Source: Sciurus carolinensis (taxonomy: Eukaryota; Chordata; Mammalia; Rodentia; Sciuridae). From it: 64,000 nucleotides of DNA. Below, piece after piece: positions 50,985-62,800 of the stretch. Positions within the stretch are counted from its first letter, which is position 1. Each line of letters starts with the position of its first letter. The position numbers and the translations under genes were made by a program. Location: NCBI RefSeq assembly GCF_902686445.1, contig NC_062224.1:20563123-20627122 (forward strand), read 5' to 3'. Under the pieces are notes generated by a model. It made no database searches and was not told the origin of the DNA. It saw nothing but the letters and a program-made list of their open reading frames with translations.

Positions 50985-52685
50985 AACAACAAAATCCTAG
51001 CAATAAATCTAACCAAGTAGTGAAAGATCTCTACATTTAAATTACAGAACAAGGAAGAAAGAAATTGAAGACACCAGAAGATGGAAAGACCTCCCATGTT
51101 CATGAATAGGCAATATTAATATTGTTGAAATGGACAAATAACCAAAAGTAATCTACAAATTCAATACAATCCCCATTAAAATACCAATGGCATTCTTCAC
51201 AGAAACAGAAAAAAATCTTGAAACTCATATGGAGGAATAAAAAACCCAGATTAACTAAAACAATTTTGAGTAAAAATACCAATGCTATAGGCATCATAAT
51301 ACTGAATTTCAAATTATGTTATAAAGATATAGTAAGTAAAAGAGCATGAATCTGGCACAAATACAGACACACAAGACAAGTGAAAAAGAAAGCACAGAGG
51401 CAAACCTACACAGAAATAGTTATCTGATCCTTTATAAAGGTGTAAAAAATATTTTGGAGAAAAGAGTCTTTTTAGCAAGTGATGAAGGAAAACTTGGATA
51501 TTCATATGTAGAAGAATCAAACTAGATCCCTATCTTTCATCCTGCACAAAAGTCAAATCAAAATGGATCAAAGACCTAGGAATCAGACCAAAAATTCCAC
51601 GGATGCTAGAATAAAACAGGGTCAACACTCCAGCATATAAGATTAGGCAATGACTTACTTGAAAGGACTCCTAAAGTTCAGGAAATGAAATAAAGAATTA
51701 ATAAATGGGATGGCATCAAATTAAGATGGTGCTGAGCAGTGAAAGAAACAAGAGTATGAAGAAAGAACCTATAAAATCTGAGAAAATCTTTGCCTGTTAC
51801 CCTTGTGACAGAGGATTAACATTCAGAATATATAAAGAATGCAAAAGGTTTAACCAACAAAAACCAAATAACCTATTCAATAAATGGGCAAGTGAACTAA
51901 AAAGACATTTCTCAAAAGAAGAAATATAAATGATCAACACATATGTGAAAAAATGTTCAACATCTCTAGCAGTTAGGGAAATACAAATCAACACAACACT
52001 GAGACTTCATTTTACTACAAATAGTAATAAAAGTTGCTGAGGATGCAATGAAAATGGAACACTTTTACATTGTTGCTAGAATTGCAAATTACTACAACTG
52101 TGTAAATCAGTAAAGAGATTCCTTAAAAGACTAGGAATGGAACCACCAAATGACCCAGCTATACCATTCCTTAGTATTTATCTGAAAGAATTCAAGTCAG
52201 TATACTGTAGAAATACATGCATACCCATGTTTACAGCAATTCAATTCAGAATAGCCAAATTATAGAACCATCCTAGTTGTCTATCAACAGATGAATGGGA
52301 AAAGAATTGTGGTATGGGGTTTTATTCAGCCATAAAGAAGTATAAAATTATGTCATTTTTAGGAAAATGGATGAAACTGAAGAACATCATGTTAAGTGAA
52401 ATAAACCAGACTCAGAAAGTCAAGGGTCATGTGTTTTTTTCTCATTTGTAGAAATTAGAGAGAAAAAAGGAGAAAAAAAGGGGGTTACCTTGTGAAAATG
52501 GAAGGAAGCCCCATATAGTAGATGAAAGAAATTAAAGGGCAGGGAGGAGAGAAAAGAAAAGGGGGTGTTACGGGGAAGTGAAATTGAACAAATTATGTTA
52601 TGTGCATGTATAAATATCTCACAATGAATCCCACTATTATGTATAAATATAATGTGCCAATAAATGTTTTAAAAAGTTAAATTCC
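50985..52685 (+). mobile_element. 5'-truncated LINE-1 (older subfamily), ORF2 end and 3'UTR
   Basis: About 1.7 kb aligns in order with the last part of ORF2 in the L1 at 57990-63952. Landmarks are TGAAAGATCTCTAC, GGAAAGACCTCCCATGTTCATG, GACCCAGCTATACCATTCC, AGATGAATGGGAAAAGAATTG and GTTAAGTGAAATAAACCAG. It contains many stops and indels and ends TATAATGTGCCAATAAATG. It keeps a Cys codon where the younger copy has Trp at the last zinc-knuckle position. It lies antisense to GPR158. Confidence 0.85.
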
Positions 52686-52784
52686 TTCTAATAACACCAA
52701 ACTAAAAAAAAAAAAATAGTGGCTAGAACAGTTCGAATTTGATGACGGACACAAATCTACACAACAACCAAGAATCCCACATGT

Positions 52785-52919
52785 TGGGGCTGGTGTTGTG
52801 ACTCAGTGATAGAGCGCTTGCCAGCATGTGTGAGGCACAGGGTTTGATTCTCAGCAACACATATAAATAAATAAATAAATAAAATAAAGATCCATCAACA
52901 ACCAATAAAAATATAAAAA
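52785..52919 (+). mobile_element. ID SINE with 15-bp target duplication
   Basis: TGGGGCTGGTGTTGTGACTC starts a tRNA-derived ID head with A box. GGTTTGATTCTCAGCAACAC is the B box region. It is followed by an AAATA-rich tail. AAGAATCCCACATGT flanks it exactly at 52770-52784 and 52920-52934. Confidence 0.92.
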
Positions 52920-53584
52920 AAGAATCCCACATGTGGTTAAAATTCTCTTTTAAATATGAATGGGAAATTAACATTTTTAAAAATTTTTTTAAATTGAGGG
53001 AGTTTGTTTCTAGTGAGCACACACTCCAAGAAATGGTAAAGGGAATCCTTGAGGTTAAAATTAAAGACTACTACACAGAAAATCAAACGTACATGAAGAA
53101 ATGAAGATCACTGGTAAAGGTAACTCAGCAAATATAAAAGTCAGTACTAATGTACTTTAGGTTTGTAAATCCTCTTTTTTCCTTTATGTAACACAACTGC
53201 ATAAAACAAGTATAAGTTATATTGATTAGCATATAATGCTGAATAGTATAATTTGCAATATAAAAAGGGGGAACACAGCTATTTTGGAGGAATGTGTCCA
53301 TATAGTATTGAAAGTGGTATTAGCTTGAATTAGATTTTTATAAATTTAGGGTATTCATTGTAATTCCCAGGGCTACCACTAAGAAAATAACTAAGACAAC
53401 TGTAAAACAAATGAGAAGGGAACCTAAATGATATGCTTGAAAATATTGATTTGCCGTAAGTGTAGGCAGTAATAGAAAAACTGAGGAACAAAAACAGATA
53501 AGAGATTTTAAAAAATTGCAAAATGAAGAAGTCCTTCTTCATGAGTAATTACATTATATGTGAACTAATTAAACTCTCCAATTA

Positions 53585-54180
53585 AAACTTGGAACGGAAC
53601 CACCATTTGACCCAGATATCCAAAACCTCTGTTTACACCAAAAGGACTTAAAATCAGCATACTATAGTGACACAGATACATCAATGTTTACAGCAGCTAA
53701 TTCAAAATAGCTAAACTATGGAACCAACCTAGGGGTCCTTCAACAGATGAATGGATAAAGAAAATGTGGTATGTGTATGTGTACACAATGGAATATTACT
53801 CAGCCTTAAAGAAGAATGAAATTATGGCATTTGCTGGTAAATGTATGGAGCTGGAGAAATATGCTAAGCGAAATAAGTCAAACCCCCAAAACACCATGTT
53901 TTCTCTGATAAGTGGCTGCTGATCCATAATGGGGGGTGGTGGGTAGGGAAGAATGAAGGAACTTTGGATTGGACAGAGATGAGTGAGGGGAGGGGAGGGG
54001 GAGAAGGGGTGGGATGGACAGTAGAATGAGACAGACATTATTATCCTATACATAAGTATGACTACACTACCAGTGTGACTGCACCCTGTACAGTCAGAAG
54101 AATGAGAAGTTATGCTCCATTTGTGTACCATGTGTACATTGCATTCTACTGTCATGTATAACTAATTAGAGCAAATTTTT
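53585..54180 (+). mobile_element. 5'-truncated L1 3' end nested in the ancient L1
   Basis: It starts in the last part of ORF2 (ACCATTTGACCCAGATATCC, GAATATTACTCAGCC), passes GATAAGTGGCTGCTGATCC and a G-rich polypurine stretch (about 53929-54015), and ends GTCATGTATAACTAATTAG. The flanking ancient L1 is continuous if this piece is removed. Confidence 0.82.
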
Positions 54181-54797
54181 AAAAATGTAGAGATGGCAGA
54201 ATGAATTTTTTAAATAAAGATTCTACTATCTATTATATATGAGAGTTACTTTAGGTCCAAAGGAACAAATAGGTCAAAAGTAAAAGAAAGGCAAAAGATA
54301 TTCCATGCAAATAGTAACCAAAGGACAGCAATTAGGATAGCTGTATTATTAGATAAAATAAACTTAAGATAGTATTTGTTAAGAGATACAAATAATATTA
54401 TATAATAATAAAAGTGTCAATTCATCAAGAATGCAAAAGATTATAAATACATATGCACCAAACATCAAAGACCATAATATATGAAGAAAATTCTAAAAGA
54501 ATTGAAGAGAAAAATAGTTCGATGAAACTGAAATAGGAGACTTTGACATTCTGCTTTCAATAATGGATTGAACATCTAGACAATAAGAAAACAAAGGAGT
54601 TGGACAACATTTTAAAACAACCAGATCTGATTTGTAGAATACTTCACTTAACAATAGAATACACATTCTTAAGAGCACGTAGAACTTTACCCAGGATACC
54701 TTAGGCCACCAAATAAGTTTGAATAAGTTTAAAAACACTGAAATTATACAAAGTATCTTTTCTGATCACAGTGGACTGAATTAGAAATCAATAACAG

Positions 54798-54937
54798 GGA
54801 CTGGAGTTGTAGCTCAGTGGTAGAGCACTTGCTTACCATGTGTGAGGCACTGGATTCCATTCTCAGTACCACATAAAAATAAATAAATAAATAAATAAAT
54901 AAAGATCAATTGGCAACTAAAAAAAATGTTAAAAAAA
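54798..54937 (+). mobile_element. ID SINE nested in the ancient L1
   Basis: GGACTGGAGTTGTAGCTCAG begins the ID head. ATTCCATTCTCAGTACCAC is a decayed B box. A run of AAAT units and an A-rich tail follow. The flanks GAAATCAATAACAG (54784-54797) and GAAACCAATAACAG (54938-54951) are a target duplication with one transition. Confidence 0.9.
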
Positions 54938-55330
54938 GAAACCAATAACAGAAGAAACAGTGATAAATTTACAAATGTATGGAAATTGAACAAAACACTC
55001 TTAACCAGTGGGTTAAGAAAGAAATAACAAGGGAAATTAGAAAATAAATTGCAATGAATAAAAATGAAAACAATATTTCAAAACTTAGGGGTTGCAGCAG
55101 ATGTAGTAACTGGGGGGAAATTTGTAATTGCAAATGCCTCTATAAAATAAGAAGAAATAAAATCAATAACCTAACCTCCTATTGTAAGGAAATTTTTAAA
55201 AGTGAAGAGCAAACTAAACACAAAGTAAGCAGAAGGAAATAATGTTAGAGTGAAGAATATAAAATAATACAACCAACAAACCAAAATCAAAAGATCAACA
55301 AAATGGACAAATCTTCAGTTGAACTGAAGA

Positions 55331-55899
55331 TTGTGCAATCCTAGAAGAAATTTGAGAATATAAAACGCCTGATTCCCTTAAATAGAGGTCAGCAATGCTA
55401 ACTGACCTCAAATCAGACCAACTTTAACTCAGCATAAACACCTGGTTCTTAAATCACACCTTTGAAGCTATTTCAGTTGTAACAACATTGCAGATCACTT
55501 GAGAGCACTGTGTTGCAAACATGCTAAGTTTTGAAAAGTTTGGCACAAAAGCTCACTGAGAAACAGATTTCAATATGGACACTACTGGTCCCTTCTCATT
55601 GCTCTTCCATCTCTAACTTACTACAGAAAATCATTTCAAGCAATATGCAGATGCTCAATCTTTCTGAAGATCAAGAAGAAATCAGTTTAGGAATCATATG
55701 CTTGTTCCTTTCCTTATAACCAGAGTAATCATGAATTGTAGGACCATCTTATGCCAAGTACCTATTAAAATATATCCTGCCCTTATATTTCAATTATTTA
55801 GCACTGATTAAGCAGAAGAAAGATTTTAAATTAAATTATTATTCCATGATTAGGTATTTTTAAAATTTAGCCTTTTGCTATTTAAAATAACATTTAGTG
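55331..55899. other. Intronic DNA, nothing recognised
   Basis: AT-rich sequence between the ancient L1 and the outer full-length-type L1. A 62-codon frame at 55531-55719 has no recognisable character. Confidence 0.4.
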
Positions 55900-57068
55900 A
55901 GGTCGGGTGCCATCACTGGTCAGTCGCAGTCACGGAGTGAGCTGGCGGTGAGTCAGGCCCCTGCATCACAGAGTTAGCCAGTGGGCACCCAACTTGCCTG
56001 CATTGTGGAGCCAGCCAGCGGGCAGCCAGCACGCCCAACCACCAGGCGTTGGATGCCATCACTGAGTGACCCCGCCTGACCCCCACGTCGAGGTCGGTCG
56101 CCATTGCTGAACCTGCCTGCCTGCACCCCCTACTGCTGAGGGACACCGCAATTGCCTCTGTGCTGACTCAGCACACCATTCCTGGGGCTCCCCAGCTTCT
56201 TTATAGGCTGGTGCAGGTATTTTTGAATTATTCCTGAGGGCGTGGCCATCATCATTGGAATGGCAGCTCCCTTCCTGAGACACCTACAGGAGACTAGAAG
56301 ACCTTTGACAGGACCCAGGAGTCAAGAGGAGGAGGTATTGAGAGACTTGGGACCAACTCAGAGCCACCGGGTAAGTCTCTCCCACTGGGTGGGCTCCCCA
56401 ATGGGGCAGTAGTCCCGAAAGCAGGGAACTTTGTGGAGTAGAGTGGCCCAGTGAGACTCCCCCGCTGGAGCCGTGAACCCAGTCAACCGGGAGTATTGCA
56501 GAGGAGGGCCGCACAGCGAGAGGATTCAATGGCAAAGTGAGGGTCCGAGGCCCAGGCGGTAGCTCCGGTATCAAGGGAATGTAGCAGAGGAAAGCCGCTC
56601 AGCCAGGGAGTCCCTCGCAGAGCCAGGCTCCCCAGCCCAGGTAGTAGGTCGGGACCCCTGGGAATGTCACAAAGGAGGGCTTCCCAGTCCAGGTGGTAGT
56701 TCTGGACTGAAGGGAACTTCTTGGAGGAGAGCTGCCCAGCAAAACTTCCCCACTGGGTGAGTCTTCCCCACTGGACAAGGCTTTCCCACCAGGGCAGTAG
56801 AACCAAAGACACAGACCCAGATCAGACGTGCCCCAGTCCGCAGTGTAGTCCCTCTTTGACTGACCATCAGTCAACAAATGGAGGCAACTCTGCCCACTGA
56901 CAGGGAATATACCCCACCTGAAGGCCTCCTATCAAGTTTCTCCAAGACTTTAGGCTACTGAAGGCTAAGAGATGAATTATTGGAAATCTACAGAGACAAT
57001 ATTAGTCAATAGAGGAAATCTGCAATATCTCAGAGTTGCACTACTAGAGGGGTAGATACCTGAGCAAT
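55900..57068 (+). promoter_or_regulatory. 5'UTR / internal promoter region of the outer L1
   Basis: GC- and CpG-rich leader upstream of ORF1, as expected for a LINE-1 internal RNA polymerase II promoter. It differs from the leader of the inner L1 over most of its length but shares a block around CATTGAGAGACT and GAGCCAC. Antisense frames of up to 109 codons (56483-56812, minus) are present. Confidence 0.65.
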
Positions 57069-57989
57069 ATGAGAAAACAAGGGAAGAAAATGCCCCAAAC
57101 AAACCTAGATGCTACAGCAATAAAATCCAATGACAGCATGGAAGAAGAAATGTCAGAAAGGGAGTTCACAATGTACATAATTGAAATGATCAGAGAAGCA
57201 AATGAAGAGATGAAAGAGCAAATGCAGGCTTTGAATGCTCGCACCACTCAACAGTTAAAAGACCAAATACGGGAAGAAAAAGATCATTTCAAAAAAGACT
57301 TAGATATACTGAAAAAAAAAAAAAGACAGAAATCCTTGAATTGAAGGAAACAATAAACCAAATTAAGAACTCCATAGAAAGCATAACCAATAGGATAGAA
57401 CACCTGGAAGACAGAACCTCAGACACTGAAGACAAATATTTAACCTTGAAAACAAAGTTGACCAAACAGAGAAGATGGTGAGAAATCATGAACAGAATCT
57501 AAAAGAATTATGGGATATCATGAAAAGGCCAAAGGTAAGAATTATTGGGATAGAGGAAGGCACAGAGAAACAAACCAAAGGAATGAACAATCTGTTCAAT
57601 GAAATAATTTCAGAAAATTTCCCAAATCTGAAGAATGAAATGGAAAATCAAGTTCAAGAGGCTTATAGGACTCCAAATACACAAAATTACAACAGACCCA
57701 CACCAAGGCACATTATAATGAAAATACGTAACATACAAAATAAAGATAGAATTTTAAAGACTGTGAGTGAAAAGAACCAAATTACATTCAGGGGGAAACC
57801 AATACGGATATCAGCAGATTTTTCAATCCAGACCTTAAAAGTTAGAAGGCCTGGAACAACATTTTTCAAGCCCTGAAAGAAAATGGATGCCAACCAAGAA
57901 TCTTATACCCAGCAAAACTTACCTTCAGATTTGACGAAAAAATAAAATCCTTCCATGATAAACAAAAGCTAAAAGAATTTACAAAAAGA
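57069..57989 (+). pseudogene. Outer L1 ORF1, broken and interrupted
   Basis: The ORF1 protein is an RNA-binding chaperone that trimerises through a coiled coil and coats L1 RNA. Here the start MRKQGKKMPQ and the coiled-coil repeat REANEEMKEQMQAL are intact. Then a frameshift at the A12 run near 57311 puts the frame into an early stop. The RNA-recognition part (NRPTPRHIIMKI, FRGKPIRISADFS) reopens at 57475. Another single-base loss near 57850 ends it at KP. The gene is then physically split at 57989 by the younger L1. Confidence 0.88.
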
Positions 57990-58767
57990 GAGCTCCAAGT
58001 CCCGGAGCCGGCGCAGGCAGCGTACTCCGGCACGCAAGCAGCTTCAGGGACCAGGATAGGGCAGCCAGAGACTTCCCCAAGTAGCCTGGACCCCTGCGGT
58101 GGGAGGTGCCTTTCAAGGCTAGCTTCTCGGACCAGACCGACCAGTAAGAGGCTTTCTACATAGAACCAGCCCACAAGTCCCCGAACCAACGGAGAGCTTC
58201 GAACTGCAAGCAGCCTCTGGGATCAGGGCAGGGCAGTCAGAGACCTCTTCAGGCGGCTCTGCCCACTCCGGCTGCAGGCTCTTTTCACGGGGCGACCCAA
58301 GATGGTGGCCTAGAGGGTGACTGCACCCCCAGTCGCTCCAGAACACAGGAGTTAAGAAGGGGAGGCATTGAGAGACTCGGACTGAAATAGAGCCACAGGT
58401 GAGTCTGCCCACTGGGTAAAGCTCGGCCCGGGTGGCAGGCCCAGATAGAGGTGGCTTATTGGAGCTGGGCAGGGCAGCTAGAGTCTTCCACAGGCAGCCC
58501 TGCACACTCCAGCGGTGGGCTCCTTCCACACGGCCAGCTGCATGGTGCAGGTCCCCAGCGAGAGCCTTTCCGCACAGAGCCAGCTCCAAACCTTGGAACC
58601 AGTAGGGGGCTAGGGGCAGCTTTCTTTGGATGCACTGCATTATCAAATTCCTCCAAGACATCAGGCTACTGAAGGCTGGGAGGTGATACACTGGAAATCT
58701 ACCGGGACACTATAAGCCAATAATGGAAATCTGCAATATCTCAGGGTCCCACTGACAGCTGACCAAT
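57990..58767 (+). promoter_or_regulatory. 5'UTR / internal promoter region of the inner L1
   Basis: A 778-bp GC-rich leader starting GAGCTCCAAGTCCCGGAGCC, right after the target duplication. It contains ACCCAAGATGGTGGCC near 58298, like the YY1-type CAAGATGGCC core used by other mammalian L1 promoters. Function is inferred. Antisense open frames of 107 (57866-58189, extending into the outer L1) and 190 codons (58119-58691) lie on the minus strand. Confidence 0.65.
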
Positions 58768-59813
58768 ATGAGAAAACAAGGGAAGAAAATGTCCCAAACA
58801 AACCTAGATACTACATCAATAAACCCAATGACAGCACAGCAGAAGAAATGTCAGAAAGGGAGTTCAGAATGTATGTAATTAAAACGATCAGGGAAGCTAA
58901 TGAGGAGATGAAAGAGCAAATGCAGGCATTGAAGGAGGAGATGAAAGAGCAAATGCAGGCATTAAATGATCGCACCAATCAACAGTTAAAAGAGCAAACA
59001 CGGGAAGCAAGAGATCATTTCAATAAAGAGTTAGAGATACTGAAATAAAAGCAAACTGAAATACTTGAAATGAAGGAAAAAATAAACCAAGTTAAAAACT
59101 CCATAGAAAGCATAACCAATAGGATAGAACACCTGGAAGACAGAACCTCAGACATTGAAGACAAATTATTTAATCTTGAAAACAAAGTTGGCCAAACAGA
59201 GAAGATGGTAAGAAATCATGAAAAGAATCTAAAAGAATTATGGGATATCATGAAAAGGCCAAAATTAAGAATTATTGGGATTAAGGAAGGCTTAGAGAAA
59301 CAAACCAAAGGAATGAACAATCTATTCAATGAAATAATATCAGAAAATTTCCCAAATCTGAAGAATGAAATGGAAAACCAAGTACAAGAGGCTTATAGAA
59401 CTCCAAACATACAAAATTACAACAGACCCACACCAAGGCACATTATTATGAAAATACCTAACATACAAAATAAAGACAGAATTTTAAAGGCCACGAGAGA
59501 AAAGAATCAAATTATATTCAGAGGGAAACCAATAAGAATATCAGCAGATTTTTCAATCCAGACCCTAAAAGCTAGAAGGGCCTGGAACAACATATACCAA
59601 GCCCTGAAAGAAAACGGATGCCAACCAAGAATCTTATACCCAGCAAAACTTACCTTCAAATTTGACGATGAAATAAGATCCTTCCATGATAAACAAAAGC
59701 TAAAGGAATTTACAAAAAGAAAGCCGGCATTACAGAACATTCTCAGCAAAATATTCCATGAGGAAGAGATGAAAAACAACGATGCAAATCAGCAACAGGA
59801 GGCGCTAGCCTAA
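58768..59813 (+). pseudogene. Inner L1 ORF1, one frameshift and one stop
   Basis: This ORF encodes the L1 RNA-binding chaperone. It begins MRKQGKKMSQTNLD, then one base is missing near 58822 relative to the outer copy and the frame is lost. The correct frame continues from 58848 with the coiled coil (two copies of EEMKEQMQAL) to an in-frame TAA at 59046-59048. It then runs on from 59070 through the heptad segment (SITNRIEHLEDRTSD), the RNA-recognition motif (RPTPRHIIMKIPNIQNKD) and the C-terminal domain (ARRAWNNIYQALKENGCQ, LYPAKLTF) to the normal stop at 59813. Overall length is close to a usual ORF1p. Confidence 0.92.
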
Positions 59814-59844
59814 AGGAATAGCCAAATAAAGGAGAAACCAAATC

Positions 59845-62800
59845 ATGTCAAAAACAAATATGAGTCAATTGACTGGTAATACAAATCATATCACAATAAT
59901 AACCCTGAATGTTAATGGCCTGAACTCATCAATCAAAAGACACAGACTGGCAGAGTGGATTAAAAAGAAAAATCCAACAATATGCTGCCTGCAAGAGACT
60001 CATCTCATAGAAAGAGACACCCATAGACTAAAGGTGAAAGGATGGGGAAAAACATACCATGCACACGGACACAGCAAAAAAGCTGGAGTATCCATCCTCA
60101 TCTCAGATAATGTGGACTTCAAACCAAAACTAGTCAGAAGGGATAAAGAAGGACATTACATGCTGCTTAAAGGAAGCATAAATCAGCAAGACATAACAAT
60201 CATAAATATCTATGCCCCGAACATTGGCTCATCCACATACGTCAAACAAATCCTTCTCAATTCCAGAAATCAAATAGACCACAACACAATAATACTAGGC
60301 GATTTTAACACACCTCTCTCACCACTGGATAGACTGTCCAAACAAAAATTGAATAAAGAAACTATAAATCTCAACAACTCAATCAACAATTTAGACTTAA
60401 CAGACATATATAGAATATACCATCCAACAAAGAATGAATACACTTTCTTCTCAGCAGCACATGAATCCTTCTCTAAAATAGACCATATTTTGTGCCACAA
60501 AGCTACTGTTAGCAAATACAAGAAGATAGAGATACTACCTTGTACTCTATCAGATCATAATGGATTGAAATTAGAAATAAATGACAGAATAAAAAACAGA
60601 AACTTCTCCAATACCTGGAGATTAAATAATACACTATTATATGATGAATGGATAACAGAAGACATCAGGAGGGAAATAAAAAAATTCTTAGAAGTAACGA
60701 GAACAAAGACACATCGTATCAAAATCTCTGGGACACTATGAAAGCAGTACTTAGAGGAAGATTTATTTCATGGGGTGCATTCAAAAAAAGAAGTAGAAAT
60801 CAACAAATATACGACTTAACACTGCAGCTCAAAGCGCTAGAAAAAGAAGAGCAGACCAATACCAAAAGTAGTAGAAGACAGGAAATAGATAAAATCAGAG
60901 CTGAAATCAATGAAATCGAAACAAAAGAAACAACTGGAAAAATTAACAAAATAAATAGTTGGTTCTTTGAAAAAATAAATAAAATTGATAAACCCTTAGC
61001 TACACTAACAAAGAGAAAGAGGGAGAAAACTCAAATTACTAAAATTCGGAATGAACAAGGAAATATCACAACAGACACGAGTGAAATACAAAACATAATT
61101 AGAAGCTATTTCGAAAATCTATACTCCAACAAAACAGAAAACTTCGAAGAAATCAACAAATTTCTAGAGACATATGAATTACCTAAACTGAATGAGGAGG
61201 ACATACACAACTTAAATAAATCAATTTCAAGCAATGAAATAGAAGAGGTCATCAAAAGCTACCAACAAAGAAAAGTCCAGGACCAGATGGGTTCTCAGCC
61301 GAGTTCTACAAAACCTTTAAAGAAGAGCTCATTCCAATACTCCTCAAAGTATTCCATGAAATAGAAGAAGAGGGAACCCTCCCAAACTCATTCTATGAAG
61401 CCAATATCACCCTGATACCTAAACCAGACAGAGACACATCGAGGAAAGAAAATTTCAGACCAATATCCTTAATGAACATCGACGCAAAAATTGTCAACAA
61501 AATTTTAGCAAATCGCATACAAATATATATTAAAAAGATAGTGCACCACGATCAAGTGGGTTTTATCCCAGGGATGCAAGGTTGGTTCAACATTCAGAAA
61601 TCAATAAATGTCATTCACCATATCAACAGACTTAAAGTTAAGAATCACATGATTATTTCAATAGATGCAGAAAAAGCATTTGATAAAATACAGCATCCCT
61701 TCATGCTCAAAACACTAGAAAAAATTGGGGTAGTGGGAACATTCCTTAACATTATAAAGGCCATCTACGCTAAGCCCATGGCTAATATCATTCTAAATGG
61801 TGAAAAACTGAAAGCATTCCCCCTAAAAACTGGAACAAGGCAGGGATGCCCTCTTTCACCACTTCTATTCAACATCGTCCTTGAGACTCTAGCCAGAGCA
61901 ATTAGACAAACCAAAGAAATTAAAGGGATACGAATAGGAAAAGAAGAACTCAAACTATCCCTGTTCGCTGATGACATGATTATATATTTAGAGGAACCTG
62001 GAAATTCCACCAGAAAACTTTTAGAACTCATAAGTGAATTCAGTAAAGTAGCAGGTTACAAGATCAATGCTCACAAATCCAATGCATTTTTATACATAAG
62101 TGATGAATCTTCAGAAAGAGAAATTAGGAAAACTACCCCATTCACAATAGCATCGAAAAAAATAAAATAGTTGGGAATCAATCTCACAAAAGAGGTGAAA
62201 GACCTCTACAATGAGAACTACAGAACACTAAAGAAAGAAATTAAAGAAAACCTTATAAGATGGAAAGATCTCCCATGTTCTTGGATAGGCAGAATTAATA
62301 TTGTCAAAATGGCTATACTACCTAAAGTGCTCTACAGATTCAATGCAATTCCAATTAAAATCCCAAAGATGTACCTTGTAGAAATAGAGCAAGCAATTAT
62401 GAAATTCATCTGAAAGAATAAAAAACCTAGAATAGCTAAAGCAATCCTCAGTAGCAAGAGCGAAGCAGGGGGTATTGCAATACCAGATCTTCAACTCTAC
62501 TACAAAGCAATAGTAACAAAAACGGCATGGTATTGGTACCAAAATAGACAGGTAGATCAATGGTACAGAATCGAGGACATGGGCACAAACCCAAATAAAT
62601 ACAATTTTCTCATACTAGACAAAGGTTCCAAAAATATGCAATGGAGAAAAGATAGCCTCTTCAACAAAGGGTGCTGGGAAAACTGGAAAACCATATGCAA
62701 TAGAATGAAATTAAACCCCTATCTCTCACCCTACACAAAACTCAACTCAAATGGATCAAGGACCTCGGAATCAGACTAGAGACCCTGCATCTTATAGAAG

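Larger units (their letters stand above)
52940..55330 (+). mobile_element. Ancient L1M-type LINE, interrupted twice
   Basis: The left part (52995-53580) matches the ORF1 end and the ORF1-ORF2 spacer of old mammalian L1s, for example CCAAGAAATGGTAAAGGGAATC. After a younger insert the text resumes at 54185 with the endonuclease region of ORF2: GTAAAAGAAAGGCAAAAGAT, TATTCCATGCAAATAGTAACC, TACATATGCACCAAACATC and GGAGACTTTGACATTCTGC. It continues to about 55330 with heavy decay. Insertions at 53585-54180 and 54798-54937 split it. Confidence 0.75.
55900..57989 (+). mobile_element. Outer LINE-1: 5'UTR and most of ORF1 (left part)
   Basis: A GC-rich 5'UTR of about 1.17 kb begins abruptly at GGTCGGGTGCCATCACTGG in AT-rich intron DNA. 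It contains repeated modules around CAGTAG and CCCACTGGG. ORF1 begins at 57069. The element is cut at 57989 by a younger L1. Its ORF1 resumes at 63972 and leaves the window. Its own right end and target duplication are outside. Confidence 0.88.

Noticed and set aside
52785..54937. tRNA genes (A and B boxes in the ID elements)
   Set aside because: These are tRNA-derived SINEs with A-rich tails and target duplications, without a proper tRNA fold or 3' part.
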